Position numbers and translations under genes: made by a program. Below the pieces are notes generated by a model. It was not told the origin of the DNA, did no database searches, and worked only from the letters and a program-made list of their open reading frames with translations. From contig CANJBY010000001.1 in NCBI GenBank assembly GCA_947472735.1, positions 124,001 through 188,000 of the forward strand: a stretch of 64,000 nucleotides of DNA, written 5' to 3'. Positions 26,108 to 34,948 of the stretch are shown piece after piece (the stretch's first letter is position 1; every line of letters starts with the position of its first letter). This DNA is from Sphingomonadaceae bacterium (lineage in GTDB: Bacteria > Pseudomonadota > Alphaproteobacteria > Sphingomonadales > Sphingomonadaceae).

Positions 26108-27048
26108 AACCCGACCTTGTCCCCGCCCTTGAGCCCGAGCAGAGCGCGTGCTTCAGTCGGCGTGGCGACCTCAAGGCCCAGTTCGTTGATGATGCGGACC
26201 ATCTTGCTCACTTGTTCGGCATTGGAGACCGCCATCTGGCCCGGCCCGATATAGAGGCTGTCTTCCATGCCGACCCGGCAATGCCCGCCCAGCAGCACGC
26301 TCTGGGTGCAGAAGGTCAGCTGGTGCTTGCCCGCGCCGAAGCTGGACAAGTGGTAGTCCTTGCCGAACAGACTGTCGGCCACGGTGACCATGTGCGCCAG
26401 GTTGCGCACATCGGGGCCCATGCCGCCGAGGATGCCGTAGACGCCCTGGATCATGAAGGGCGGTTCGATCAGCTTCTTTTCGGCGAAATGCGCCAGCGTG
26501 TAGAGGTGGCTGATGTCGTAGCATTCGAACTCGAACTTGGTGCCGAACTCCAGCCCGATTTCGGTCATGATGCGTTCGATGAAGACGTTGTCATTGTACA
26601 TGATCCGCCCGCGCGAGCTGGTCACATAAGGCTCTTCCCAGGGGTGCCGCCACTCCTTCACGCGGCCGCCGGCGCCGCTGAAATCAAAGATCAACGGGCC
26701 CATGTTGAGCGAGGCCAGTTCGGGCTTCACGGCCTTGGCACCCTCGATCCGCTGGTCGAGGCTCATCGAGGCGCTGCCGCCGGTGGAAATGTTGATCACG
26801 GCGTCGGTCGACTGCTTGATCCGCGGCAGGAAGCGCATGAAATCTTCGGCGGTCGGGCTCGGGCTTCCGTCTACCGGATTGCGTGCGTGGAGGTGGAGGA
26901 TCGAAGCGCCGGCCTCGGCCGCGCCGATCGCCGCCTCGGCAATCTGGTCAGGCGTCACGGGCAGGTTGGGCGACATCGAAGGTGTGTGGATCGAGCCCGT
27001 CGGCGCGCAGGTGATGATGACTTTGCGGTTACGGCCTTGATCGAACAT
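26104..27048 (-). CDS. BKACE family beta-keto acid cleavage enzyme
   Basis: This is a 314-residue TIM-barrel enzyme of the family first known as 3-keto-5-aminohexanoate cleavage enzyme. It condenses a beta-keto acid with acetyl-CoA to give acetoacetate and a new CoA thioester. The zinc ligands are H52 and H54 in LHLHARNP, with further conserved GGHCRVGMEDS. The motifs ITCAPTGSIHTPSMSPNLPVTP and SFGAGKHQ are also typical. Substrates vary widely across the family, and the pocket residues do not let me name one. It is the last gene of a minus-strand operon with an aldehyde and an alcohol dehydrogenase. It overlaps the end of ubiA by four bases. Confidence 0.88.
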   Translation of the reverse strand: MFDQGRNRKVIITCAPTGSIHTPSMSPNLPVTPDQIAEAAIGAAEAGASILHLHARNPVDGSPSPTAEDFMRFLPRIKQSTDAVINISTGGSASMSLDQRIEGAKAVKPELASLNMGPLIFDFSGAGGRVKEWRHPWEEPYVTSSRGRIMYNDNVFIERIMTEIGLEFGTKFEFECYDISHLYTLAHFAEKKLIEPPFMIQGVYGILGGMGPDVRNLAHMVTVADSLFGKDYHLSSFGAGKHQLTFCTQSVLLGGHCRVGMEDSLYIGPGQMAVSNAEQVSKMVRIINELGLEVATPTEARALLGLKGGDKVGF

Positions 27049-27064
27049 TCTTACTCTCCCGGTA

Positions 27065-28537
27065 TTATAAGCCTGCCTGACACAGGTATTTCACATTGAG
27101 ATATTCGTCGAGTCCCAAGCGCGAGCCTTCCTTGCCCACGCCGGATTGCTTGACCCCGCCAAACGGTGCCCAGGCGGTCGAGATGAATCCGGTGTTGATG
27201 CCGACCATCCCACTCTCGATCGCGCGCCCGGCCCGAGAGATCGTCGCCGGGTCCTGTGAGCAGACGTAGGATGCCAGGCCGAACGGCGTATCGTTGGCGA
27301 GGCGAATGGCTTCCTCGAACGTCTCGAAGCGCATGACCGCCGCCAGTGGCCCGAAGGTTTCCTCACAGGAAAGCTGGGCGTCGTGGGCGACCCCGGCGAG
27401 CAAGGTCGGCGGCATCAGGCGTCCCTCGCCTTTCCCACCGGCAAGCAATTGCGCTCCGCCAGCCAGCGCATTCTCGAGATGCGCATTGACCTTGTCGACT
27501 GCGACCGCCTCGATCAGCGGGCCAATGTCAGTGGTCTCGTCGAAGCCGTCCCCCAGCTTGAGCGCCGCGGTACGGGCTGCGAATGCGGCCACGAAGCGGT
27601 CGTGAATGCCGGCCTGAACGTAGATGCGGTTGGCCGCGATGCAGCTCTGTCCGGCATTGCGAAACTTGGCGACCATGGCGGTTTCCACCGCGGTCTCGAG
27701 ATCGGCATCGTCAAAAATCAGCAGCGGCGCATTGCCGCCGAGCTCCATCGAGACGCGCTTGATCGTGCCGGCGCAGGCCTGCATCAGCCGCGCGCCCACG
27801 CCGGTCGAGCCGGTGAAGCTGAGCTTGCGGACCACGGGCGATCCCGTCAGCACTCCGCCAATGGCCGCCGCCTGGCCGGTGACTATGTTGAACACGCCGC
27901 CCGGGATTCCGACTTCCTGTGCCAACCTTGCCAAGGCAAGGGCGGAAAACGGGGTCTGCTGCGCCGGCTTGGCGACCATCGTGCAGCCCGCAGCCAGCGC
28001 CGGAGCAACCTTGCGGGTGAGCATGGCGATCGGGAAGTTCCACGGAGTGATTGCCGCGCAGACGCCAACCGGCTCGCGCTCGGCCCGCAACTGCCGTCCG
28101 GGGACGTGCGCCGGGATGATCTCGCCGTTCGCGCGGCTGGCTTCCTCGGCGTAGAATTCCACGAAGGCCGCGCCATAATCGACTTCGCCGCGGGCTTCCC
28201 TGATCGCCTTGCCGCTCTCCAGCGTGATCAGGCGCGCCAGATCTTCCTTGTTGGCAACGATTACATCGAACCAGCGCCGCAGCAGGCGCCCACGCTCGAT
28301 CGCCGGGCGGGCCGCCCACGGCGCGAAGGCTTCGCTCGCGGCTGCCACTGCGGCTTCCGTCTCCGCCGCTCCGGCATCGGCGATCTCGCCAATGGTTTCG
28401 CCGGTGAAGGGATCATCGACCGAAATGGTCTTGCCGCTGTCGGCCGCGCGCCATTCACCGCCGATGGTGATTTCTGGACGGATATAGGCCGAACGCCGGG
28501 TTGCTTCCCGAATGCTGGACGGGCTGGACACTGTCAT
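27065..28537 (-). CDS. NAD(P)-dependent succinate-semialdehyde dehydrogenase-like aldehyde dehydrogenase
   Basis: This is a 490-residue aldehyde dehydrogenase of the GabD subgroup. The cofactor region has ITPWNFPIAMLTRKVAPALAAGC, then FTGSTGVGARLM. The general base glutamate is in MELGGNAPL and the catalytic cysteine in NAGQSCIAANR. The C-terminal FGGVKQSGVGKEGSRLGLDEYLNVKY pattern is GabD-like. It sits 16 bases upstream of the BKACE gene and 30 bases downstream of an iron alcohol dehydrogenase. A hydroxy acid to semialdehyde to diacid sequence is plausible for this operon, for example 4-hydroxybutyrate to succinate, but that remains inference. Confidence 0.85.
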   Translation of the reverse strand: MTVSSPSSIREATRRSAYIRPEITIGGEWRAADSGKTISVDDPFTGETIGEIADAGAAETEAAVAAASEAFAPWAARPAIERGRLLRRWFDVIVANKEDLARLITLESGKAIREARGEVDYGAAFVEFYAEEASRANGEIIPAHVPGRQLRAEREPVGVCAAITPWNFPIAMLTRKVAPALAAGCTMVAKPAQQTPFSALALARLAQEVGIPGGVFNIVTGQAAAIGGVLTGSPVVRKLSFTGSTGVGARLMQACAGTIKRVSMELGGNAPLLIFDDADLETAVETAMVAKFRNAGQSCIAANRIYVQAGIHDRFVAAFAARTAALKLGDGFDETTDIGPLIEAVAVDKVNAHLENALAGGAQLLAGGKGEGRLMPPTLLAGVAHDAQLSCEETFGPLAAVMRFETFEEAIRLANDTPFGLASYVCSQDPATISRAGRAIESGMVGINTGFISTAWAPFGGVKQSGVGKEGSRLGLDEYLNVKYLCQAGL

Positions 28538-28567
28538 ACCTCACTGAATTTCATGGCGCTGCTGCGG

Positions 28568-29722
28568 TCAGAGCGCGGCTTCGTAAATTGCGCGGGCATC
28601 GGCCTCGGTCACCTCGCGCGGATTGTTGGCCAGCAGGCGCGTCACGGACATGGCGGCTGCGGCCATGTGCGGAACGGCATTGGCGCTGATCCCATAGGCC
28701 GCCATGCCTGCGGGAATGCCGATGCGCGCCGAAAGCTCGGCGATCGCTTCGATCCCGGCTTCGGCATCGCGCAAGTCGTTGCCACTGCGTGCGATGCCCA
28801 TGGCGCTGGCGATGTCGGCATAGCGGCGCGGCGCGGCGCTGACGTTGAAGCGCAGGACATGCGGCAGCAGGATTGAATTGGCGACGCCGTGCGCGACGTG
28901 GAACTCGCCCCCCAGCGGATAGGCCAGCGCGTGAACCGCGGCGGTGTTGACCGGACCGAGGCAGAGCCCGCCGTAGTAGCTGGCGCGCAGCATCGCGGCC
29001 CGCGCTTCGAGGTCGGCACCATCCGTGCAGGCCCGTTCGATGTGCCCGGCAATCAGCCGGATGCCTTCGATCGCGAAACTGTCGACCACCGGATGGGCGA
29101 ACTTGTTGGCATAGGCTTCTATGCAGTGGGTCAGCGCGTCAATCCCGGTCGAAGCGGTGACGGCGCGGGGCATCGAGACGGTCAGGGAGGCGTCGAGATA
29201 GGCGTAGTCGGGCACGAGGAACGGACTGACCGTGCCTTTCTTGAGGTCCTCATCTTCGTCGCCAAGGATGGCGATCGGGGTCACTTCGCTGCCGGTCCCG
29301 GCGGTGGTCGGGATGCAGGCCAGCGGCAAATCACGGCCGGTGAGGCGGTTCACGCCGATCACATCGCCAATCGCCTGGCGGCCGCCGAACAGTGCGGCGA
29401 CCAGCTTGGCAACGTCCATCGCGCTGCCGCCGCCAAGTCCGATGACACAGTCCGCGTTGGCCGCCCGCGCCGCGGTCATGGCCGCAGCAAAGTCATCCAG
29501 GGTCGGTTCACCGGCCAGATCATCCCAGATGGTGACGGCAAAGCCGCGGGCCGCCAGTGCGCCCAGCAACGGATCGCACAAGCCACGGGTCGGCGGCGTG
29601 GTTACAAGAAAGGCAGAGCGCAGGCTTTGCTCTGCCAGGTCGTCTGCGCACATCGCTGCGCAGCCGGGACCAAAACGCACGGTTCGGACATTGTGCAACG
29701 AAACCAACCGATCTTCACTCAC
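28568..29722 (-). CDS. Iron-containing alcohol dehydrogenase
   Basis: This is a 384-residue group III (iron) alcohol dehydrogenase. The nucleotide-binding GLGGGSAMDVAK is near residue 100. The metal ligands are the aspartate and histidine of STGIDALTHCIEAY and HPVVDSFA, and the two histidines of HALAYPLGGEFHVAHG. Members oxidise alcohols or reduce aldehydes; 4-hydroxybutyrate dehydrogenase and maleylacetate reductase are relatives. Its place at the head of the operon with an SSADH-like enzyme favours a 4-hydroxybutyrate-type substrate. It is divergent from an AraC regulator with about 200 bases between them. Confidence 0.86.
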   Translation of the reverse strand: MSEDRLVSLHNVRTVRFGPGCAAMCADDLAEQSLRSAFLVTTPPTRGLCDPLLGALAARGFAVTIWDDLAGEPTLDDFAAAMTAARAANADCVIGLGGGSAMDVAKLVAALFGGRQAIGDVIGVNRLTGRDLPLACIPTTAGTGSEVTPIAILGDEDEDLKKGTVSPFLVPDYAYLDASLTVSMPRAVTASTGIDALTHCIEAYANKFAHPVVDSFAIEGIRLIAGHIERACTDGADLEARAAMLRASYYGGLCLGPVNTAAVHALAYPLGGEFHVAHGVANSILLPHVLRFNVSAAPRRYADIASAMGIARSGNDLRDAEAGIEAIAELSARIGIPAGMAAYGISANAVPHMAAAAMSVTRLLANNPREVTEADARAIYEAAL

Positions 29723-29861
29723 GCCGAACTGCCACCCCTGATACGCTATCTATGGCTCTCGATGTGCCCCGAAGCAGCCGGGAGCGCTTGCCCGAGGCGG
29801 CACAAGCCGTTGAAGGAAAGCCACACCCCCCGAATGGCGTTCAGGAAAGACAAATGCACGC

Positions 29862-29893
29862 TTGACGTAGGGGCAAGTTCTGGATCATATAGG
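29862..29893 (+). promoter_or_regulatory. Possible promoter of the AraC-type regulator gene
   Basis: TTGACG at 29862-29867 is an excellent -35 element. It is followed by an AT-rich stretch, CATATAGG with TATAGG at 29888-29893, in otherwise GC-rich DNA. The spacing to TATAGG is 20 bases and to TCATAT 17, so the exact -10 is uncertain. Confidence 0.35.
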
Positions 29894-29923
29894 ATATAGG
29901 AATTGAGGGCGATCACGCCCCGC

Positions 29924-30928
29924 ATGTGCGAGGGAATGCCGGTGCTCATGAAGACCAGCGATTCGACATTGCGTCGTCCGCGCATTTCCGGGGCGGAAAC
30001 GTCGGTCGCGGCACTGCATCAAGCCCTTGCGCTGTTTCCGTTCGAACCTGGCTGCATCAGCGGAGCGCCCCAGATTGTCGAACTGGGCTCCATGTCGATC
30101 GGCCGGTTTGATTGCAGCCCGGCGCTGATCCGTCGCGAATCGCCCGGCGCCGCTGCCCAGCGTGACAAGGCGGGTATCCTGATCTTCCAGTTGTCCGGCC
30201 GCAGCCGGATCGATCAGCTGGGCCGAAGTGCGCAGCTCGAACCCGGCGACGCCTGTTTGTGCGACATGGCGGCGGCGTTCGATCTCAAGATCGTCGATGG
30301 CGGCGAGATACTCGGGGTCCGGGTGCCCTTCCGCGTGCTCAAGGACCACTTGCCCTCGCCCGACTGGTTCTGTTCGCGCGCAATGACCCGCGAGGCCGGG
30401 ATGAACGCCCCGATCGTTGCCATGCTTCAGTCGTTGATGGATGGCTCGGCCGCCGCCCTGAGCGAAGCCCATCAGCAGCGGGTCGGTCGGCACCTACTCG
30501 ATCTGGTGGCGACTTCCTATGCCATCGCCTTCGATGCCACCGCGGCCGATTCCTCGATCATCGTCGGCAGGCAGGCGTCGGTGAAACTGTTCATCGAGCA
30601 GAACCTGCGCGACCCCGAATTGACGCCTTGCACCATCGCCGCGCGGCTCAAGTTTTCGCCGCGTTACCTGCGGCTGATTTTCGCTTCGGGGGACGCGACG
30701 GTCTCTGCCTATATCCTGCGCCGCCGGCTTGAGGAATGCGCCCGTCAGATTGGCGACCCGCGCTGGCGCGGCCATTCGATGACCGAAATCGCGTTTGCCT
30801 GGGGCTTCAACAGCGCCCCGCACTTCTCCCGCAGCTTCCGCGACCGCTTCGGCGTGTCCCCGCGCGCTTACCGCCGCACGACGCTGGAGGGTGTCGCGGC
30901 CGGATGCGTGGACCGGGTTGCGGCCTGA
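29924..30928 (+). CDS. AraC family transcriptional regulator
   Basis: This is a protein of about 334 residues with an AraC-binding-like sensor domain (FDCSPALIRRESPG, FQLSGRSRIDQLGR, LEPGDACLCD) and a C-terminal double helix-turn-helix domain. The second HTH is seen as MTEIAFAWGFNSAPHFSRSFRDRFGVSPRAYRR, the family hallmark. The sensor domain resembles the ligand-binding part of NphR/AlkS-like activators of aromatic catabolism. The start is uncertain: ATGs at 29924, 29936 and 29948 are possible, and a TTG at 29903 would be nearly leaderless. It probably activates the divergent BKACE operon or the downstream SnoaL-like gene. Confidence 0.85.
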   Translation: MCEGMPVLMKTSDSTLRRPRISGAETSVAALHQALALFPFEPGCISGAPQIVELGSMSIGRFDCSPALIRRESPGAAAQRDKAGILIFQLSGRSRIDQLGRSAQLEPGDACLCDMAAAFDLKIVDGGEILGVRVPFRVLKDHLPSPDWFCSRAMTREAGMNAPIVAMLQSLMDGSAAALSEAHQQRVGRHLLDLVATSYAIAFDATAADSSIIVGRQASVKLFIEQNLRDPELTPCTIAARLKFSPRYLRLIFASGDATVSAYILRRRLEECARQIGDPRWRGHSMTEIAFAWGFNSAPHFSRSFRDRFGVSPRAYRRTTLEGVAAGCVDRVAA

Positions 30929-30981
30929 AACAGGCGCGGTAAGTTAACGCGTGAATCAAGATAGTGATGGGGAATGTGGCA

Positions 30982-33108
30982 ATGGCAGGTAGACTCCTCG
31001 TGGCTTCGGCGCTGGCCTTGGCCGCAGCGGCACCCGTACACGCCGCCCCCGCAAAGTCCCCGTCACCGGCGCAGCTCGCAGAGCTGGCGCGGGACGTGGA
31101 CCGGGCGGAGTCGGTCCGGGCCGTCAAGGACCTGCAACGCACCTATTCGCAATTCGCTCAGTTCGGGCTGTGGCAGGACCTCGCTTCACTGTTCGCCAAA
31201 GACGGCGTGGTGAACTTCGGCAGCGGCGCGGACATTGTCGGCCGCGAGGCGCTCGCGGCAGGTCTCAAGCGTGCGCTCGGCCCCGGTGGGCTCAAGCCGG
31301 GTGAATTCCACATCCAGTTCATCGAACACCCGCTGGTCAATCTCGCACCCGATGGCGAACACGCCAAGGGCCGCTGGTACGGCTTCCACCTGCTCTCCGA
31401 CGGCAAGGGCGGCGCCAGCATCCGCGGCGGAGTCTACGAGAACGAATATGTGCGCGAGTTCGGCCGCTGGAAGATCGCCGCGCAGCGCTTCACCGTGCAA
31501 TACGAAGGGCCTTACGAGTCCGGCTGGACCAATCGCAACGGCGAGCCGATCGGCCTGGCGCCTTATCACTTCGACGCTGACGAGAGCGGCAAGCCCGATC
31601 TGGGCGCGGCCGGCGCGGTACTGGCGACCAAGGCCACGCCCGGCGAGCTTGGCGCGCGCATCCAGGCACTGGTCGACGAGCAGAACGTGCGCAACCTCCA
31701 GAACGCCTACGGCTATTACGTCGATCGCCGGATGTGGGACGATGTGGTCGACCTGTTTGCAGCGGATGGCACGGTCGAAGTCTCGGGAATCGGTCTGTAC
31801 AAGGGCAAGTCCGGCGTGCGCCGGGCGATGGAACGGATGGGTCCGCAGGGCCTGGCGCATGGCGTGCTCAACGAGCACATCATGATGGACACCGTGGTGA
31901 CAGTGCTGCCCGGTGGGCGAGAAGCTGTCACGCGGGGTCTCGAGCTCGGTCTGATTGGCGATGGCGACAAGGATCAGGCCCACTGGGAAGTGACCACCTT
32001 CAGCAATCGCTTCGTCAAAGAAGACGGGATCTGGAAGCTGCGTGAGCTGCGGCTGTTCCCGCATTTGCGCTCGGACTATGCCGACGGCTGGGGCAAGAGC
32101 CGGCTGGTCGAGCCGCAACCCGCGGCGGCGCAGGCGCCGGACGTAGCGCAAGCTGCGCCGTCCGCCGACGAACAGCAGCGTATGATGCCGGACTTTGCCG
32201 ATGCCAACCCTGCCACGGGCACGCCGGTGGTGGCCCCGGCCGGTTACCGGCTCGTGGCCACGACGCCGCTTACCGGAACGATTGCCGCGCCCGCCCGCGG
32301 GCAAGTAACCGCCAATCGCGCCTGGCTCGCCGAGCAGCGCCGCAAGCTGGCCATGGCCCGGGCCTGGGACGGGGCGGAAAACGTCTCGACCGCCTACGGC
32401 ATGTATCTTGACGATTTCCAGTGGCCCAGCCTGGCCGCAATCCACGGGGACCTGGGATCGAAGCAGACCCCCTTCGCCGGTTACTACATCGGTCGCGAGC
32501 GGATCGCCAAGGCCGCCAGCACGCAGTACGGCCCGCCGCCGACTGCGCCGCGCGCCGCGATCTCGTTCCACTGGCTGCTGCAGCCGGTGATCAACGTTGC
32601 ACGTGATGGCCGTTCGGCCAGCGCCCGCACACGCCTGTTCCAACCGCGCACCCAGATCGCTGTTGGACAGCCCGGGCAGATGATGGGTGCCGGCCTGCAC
32701 GGCGGCATGTACAACAACCAGATGTACCTCGAACGCGGGACCTGGCGGATCTGGAACCTGACGCTCGACGAACATTACTTCGAATCGAACGGCTGGAAGC
32801 TGGGGTGGTCCGGCATGAAGGACAAGCCGGCAGGCGAAAAGCCCAAGCCTTCGATCCTGCTCTCCAAATTCCCGCCCGACATTCTGCTGACCGATATGGG
32901 CAAGCGGCAGGAGCACTTCCGCGGCGGCACTGGCGAGACCTGGGCCTGGCCGCAGATCCTGCCGATGTGGTTCCCTTACCTTAACCCGGTAAGCGGGCGG
33001 CGCCCGGAAAACTTCCAGGCCGATTGCGGATCGTGCGAGATCGCGCCGACGATGCGGCTGACGGCGCATGGTTATCAGAAGCCCCCGGTCGGCCCGGTCA
33101 AGGACTGA
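30982..33108 (+). CDS. Secreted protein with three SnoaL/NTF2-like domains
   Basis: This is a 708-residue exported protein. A signal peptide, MAGRLLVASALALAAAAPVHA, is followed by three repeats of a SnoaL-like alpha-beta cone fold. The first (about 45-170) has DLQRTYSQFAQFGLWQDLASLFAKDG and FGRWKIAAQRF. The second (about 225-365) has LQNAYGYYVDRRMWDDVVDLFAADG and DGIWKLRELRLF. The third (about 455-610) has AYGMYLDDFQWPSLAAIHGD and GTWRIWNLTLDEH. Single-domain relatives act as dehydratases, isomerases or binding proteins for aromatic and steroid compounds. The ATG at 30982 was chosen for its upstream GGGGAA and good signal peptide. Function is unknown. Confidence 0.75.
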   Translation: MAGRLLVASALALAAAAPVHAAPAKSPSPAQLAELARDVDRAESVRAVKDLQRTYSQFAQFGLWQDLASLFAKDGVVNFGSGADIVGREALAAGLKRALGPGGLKPGEFHIQFIEHPLVNLAPDGEHAKGRWYGFHLLSDGKGGASIRGGVYENEYVREFGRWKIAAQRFTVQYEGPYESGWTNRNGEPIGLAPYHFDADESGKPDLGAAGAVLATKATPGELGARIQALVDEQNVRNLQNAYGYYVDRRMWDDVVDLFAADGTVEVSGIGLYKGKSGVRRAMERMGPQGLAHGVLNEHIMMDTVVTVLPGGREAVTRGLELGLIGDGDKDQAHWEVTTFSNRFVKEDGIWKLRELRLFPHLRSDYADGWGKSRLVEPQPAAAQAPDVAQAAPSADEQQRMMPDFADANPATGTPVVAPAGYRLVATTPLTGTIAAPARGQVTANRAWLAEQRRKLAMARAWDGAENVSTAYGMYLDDFQWPSLAAIHGDLGSKQTPFAGYYIGRERIAKAASTQYGPPPTAPRAAISFHWLLQPVINVARDGRSASARTRLFQPRTQIAVGQPGQMMGAGLHGGMYNNQMYLERGTWRIWNLTLDEHYFESNGWKLGWSGMKDKPAGEKPKPSILLSKFPPDILLTDMGKRQEHFRGGTGETWAWPQILPMWFPYLNPVSGRRPENFQADCGSCEIAPTMRLTAHGYQKPPVGPVKD

Positions 33109-33128
33109 GCCGCACCCGGCCGATCAGG

Positions 33129-33833
33129 TCAATCGGGCTGGTCGATTTCCGAGGCGAACGGCGCCAGGCGGGCGTAGGACCGCTCGATATGCTCACGCAT
33201 GGCAATTTCTGCAGCCGCGCCATCGCGTGCCGCGAACGCCGCGATCAGCTTGTCATGCTCCGTCATCGCTTCGGTCGTGACTTCGCTGTGGTAGCGCAGG
33301 CGGAAAATGTGGAAATGCAGGTGCAGGCGCGCCAGCATCTCCCTGATGATGCGGTTTCCGCTGCCTTCGGCGATGAGATCGTGCAACTCGCCGTCCTGCT
33401 CGGCAAAGCGGCCGAATGAGGGGTGAGTAAAGCCGGGTTGCATCTCGGCAACCAGCTGGCGCACCTGCTGCAGCTGCGCCGCGCTCATCCGTTCCGCAGC
33501 CAGCCGGGCGGCGTAAGGTTCAAGCTGCAGGCGGACCTCGTAGAGCTCGTCGATCTGGCGGCGGGTGAGTTTTGGGGCACTGTGATAGCCGGCATAGTGC
33601 CGCTTGGTGACGAGACCCATGACTTCGAGCTGGCGCAGCGCCTCGCGGATCGGGGTTTGCGATACGCCCAGTTCCCGCGCCAAACTATCGATCGACATCC
33701 GCGTGTCGGGCGGAATGCGGAGTGAGAGAATGTCTCCGCGCAATATGTGGGAGACTTCCTCGGCGAATCCCTGATCGCGCCTGATCGGGCGGCGCATGTC
33801 GACGACAGTGTCAGTGGCGTGCGTGCTGGGCAT
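33129..33833 (-). CDS. GntR family transcriptional regulator (FCD type)
   Basis: This is a 234-residue regulator. The N-terminal winged helix is clear in IPPDTRMSIDSLARELGVSQTPIREALRQLEVMGLV. The C-terminal FCD effector domain begins near residue 90 with the all-helical LYEVRLQLEPYAARLAAERM and carries histidines (DGELHDLI, HLHFHIFRLRYH) that usually bind a metal next to the ligand. The gene converges on the SnoaL-like gene. Its upstream region contains an inverted TGCGCA repeat. FadR-type regulators usually sense small organic acids; the ligand here is unknown. Confidence 0.87.
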   Translation of the reverse strand: MPSTHATDTVVDMRRPIRRDQGFAEEVSHILRGDILSLRIPPDTRMSIDSLARELGVSQTPIREALRQLEVMGLVTKRHYAGYHSAPKLTRRQIDELYEVRLQLEPYAARLAAERMSAAQLQQVRQLVAEMQPGFTHPSFGRFAEQDGELHDLIAEGSGNRIIREMLARLHLHFHIFRLRYHSEVTTEAMTEHDKLIAAFAARDGAAAEIAMREHIERSYARLAPFASEIDQPD

Positions 33834-33884
33834 GACTGATCGGGTTCCTTGGCGGTCAAGATAGGCGCAAGTTGGTGAAAGTCA

Positions 33885-33899
33885 TGCGCAAAGTGCGCA
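33885..33899. promoter_or_regulatory. TGCGCA repeat upstream of the GntR gene
   Basis: TGCGCA-AAG-TGCGCA, in which each half is itself palindromic, lies 52 bases before the GntR start codon. It could be an autoregulatory operator. This is based only on symmetry and position. Confidence 0.3.
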
Positions 33900-34030
33900 G
33901 CTCCGGGCTTTAGCTGCCGCCTCGAGCAAGTTGGCCCCCCGCCGCTTGCCATAGATGAATAGGGTGCTAACTTGTTCGCCGATAAGGCTCGCAAGGGCCA
34001 GGAAACTTGACCATGCCGAACAGTGCGCGA

Positions 34031-34894
34031 TCAGTTACCGGATGCCGCCCGCTCTTGCGCGGCCTCTTCCAGTGCTGCCTCGATCGCGGCGTGCCGCTTG
34101 TGCGTGATCGGCAGGAACTCGGGGTGCGGAAAGACATAGAGCCGCCGCTCGCGCATCGCCTTGATGCACAGCTCCCCTACTTCCAGCGGATCGCGCCACA
34201 GCGGCGTGGGCTCGGGCGCCGCCGCGGCAAGCGACTCCGCTTCCACCGCGCGAAAGGCGGCGCTGGCCTCGCCGTAAGTGTCGGATCGCAGCAGTGCCGC
34301 TTGATGGATGTTGGTGGTGACCGGTCCGGGACAAAGTACCGAAACACCGATCGGACTGTCGGCCAGGTCAAGCGCGAGGTGCTCGGTTGCGAGCACCACG
34401 GCCGCTTTAGCCGCGGCATATACTCCCCGCAGCGGCCGCGCGGGAATGAACGGCGCGAGGCTGGCGGTGTTGAGTACGGCCGCTGGCTGGCCGTGCGCAC
34501 GAAGCCGCGGCAGCCCCAGCACCAGCCCGTTGATCACGCCTTTGAGGTTGACGTCGATCCCCCAGTCCCAGTCGGCGAAGCTTGCCTCCGCGATCGGCCC
34601 GTTGATGCCGACCCCGGCGTTGTTGACCAGCACCCGCAGCGGCCCGAAGCGGGCCTCGGCAGTGTCGAGCGCGGCGAGATAGGCCGCACGGTCGGTCACA
34701 TCGAGGCGCAGCGGCAGGCACCGGTCGCCCCAGCCTTCAGCATCGGCCACACCCTCAGCCTGAGCCAGATGATCTTCGCGCAGGTCGGCCAGGGCGAGGA
34801 CAGCGCCCTCCGCGGCGAGCGCCCGGGCGATGCCCAGCCCGATCCCGCTTGCTCCGCCGGTGATGAACGCCAGTGCCCCATTGAAATCCTGCAT
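34031..34894 (-). CDS. LigD-like short-chain dehydrogenase
   Basis: This is a 287-residue SDR oxidoreductase. The cofactor motif is TGGASGIG (12-19). NNAGVGINGPI and the catalytic YAAAK complete the fold. Whole-length resemblance to the C-alpha dehydrogenase LigD of Sphingobium SYK-6 is seen in the opening MQDFNGALAFITGGASG, in DVNLKGVINGLV and in the late RLYVFPHPEF. LigD oxidises the benzylic alcohol of lignin beta-aryl ethers with NAD. The gene is divergent from a LigF-like glutathione transferase with 54 bases between the starts, which supports that reading. The comparison is from memory and the true substrate is not proven. Confidence 0.75.
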   Translation of the reverse strand: MQDFNGALAFITGGASGIGLGIARALAAEGAVLALADLREDHLAQAEGVADAEGWGDRCLPLRLDVTDRAAYLAALDTAEARFGPLRVLVNNAGVGINGPIAEASFADWDWGIDVNLKGVINGLVLGLPRLRAHGQPAAVLNTASLAPFIPARPLRGVYAAAKAAVVLATEHLALDLADSPIGVSVLCPGPVTTNIHQAALLRSDTYGEASAAFRAVEAESLAAAAPEPTPLWRDPLEVGELCIKAMRERRLYVFPHPEFLPITHKRHAAIEAALEEAAQERAASGN

Positions 34895-34948
34895 CAAACC
34901 TCTCCATCTTACTCGCCGCACCCGCAGCCCGATAACAGCGAGGTCACC

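Noticed and set aside
31186..33069. A 627-residue minus-strand open frame across the SnoaL-like gene
   Set aside because: No motifs, and the plus strand has a signal peptide and three recognisable domain repeats.
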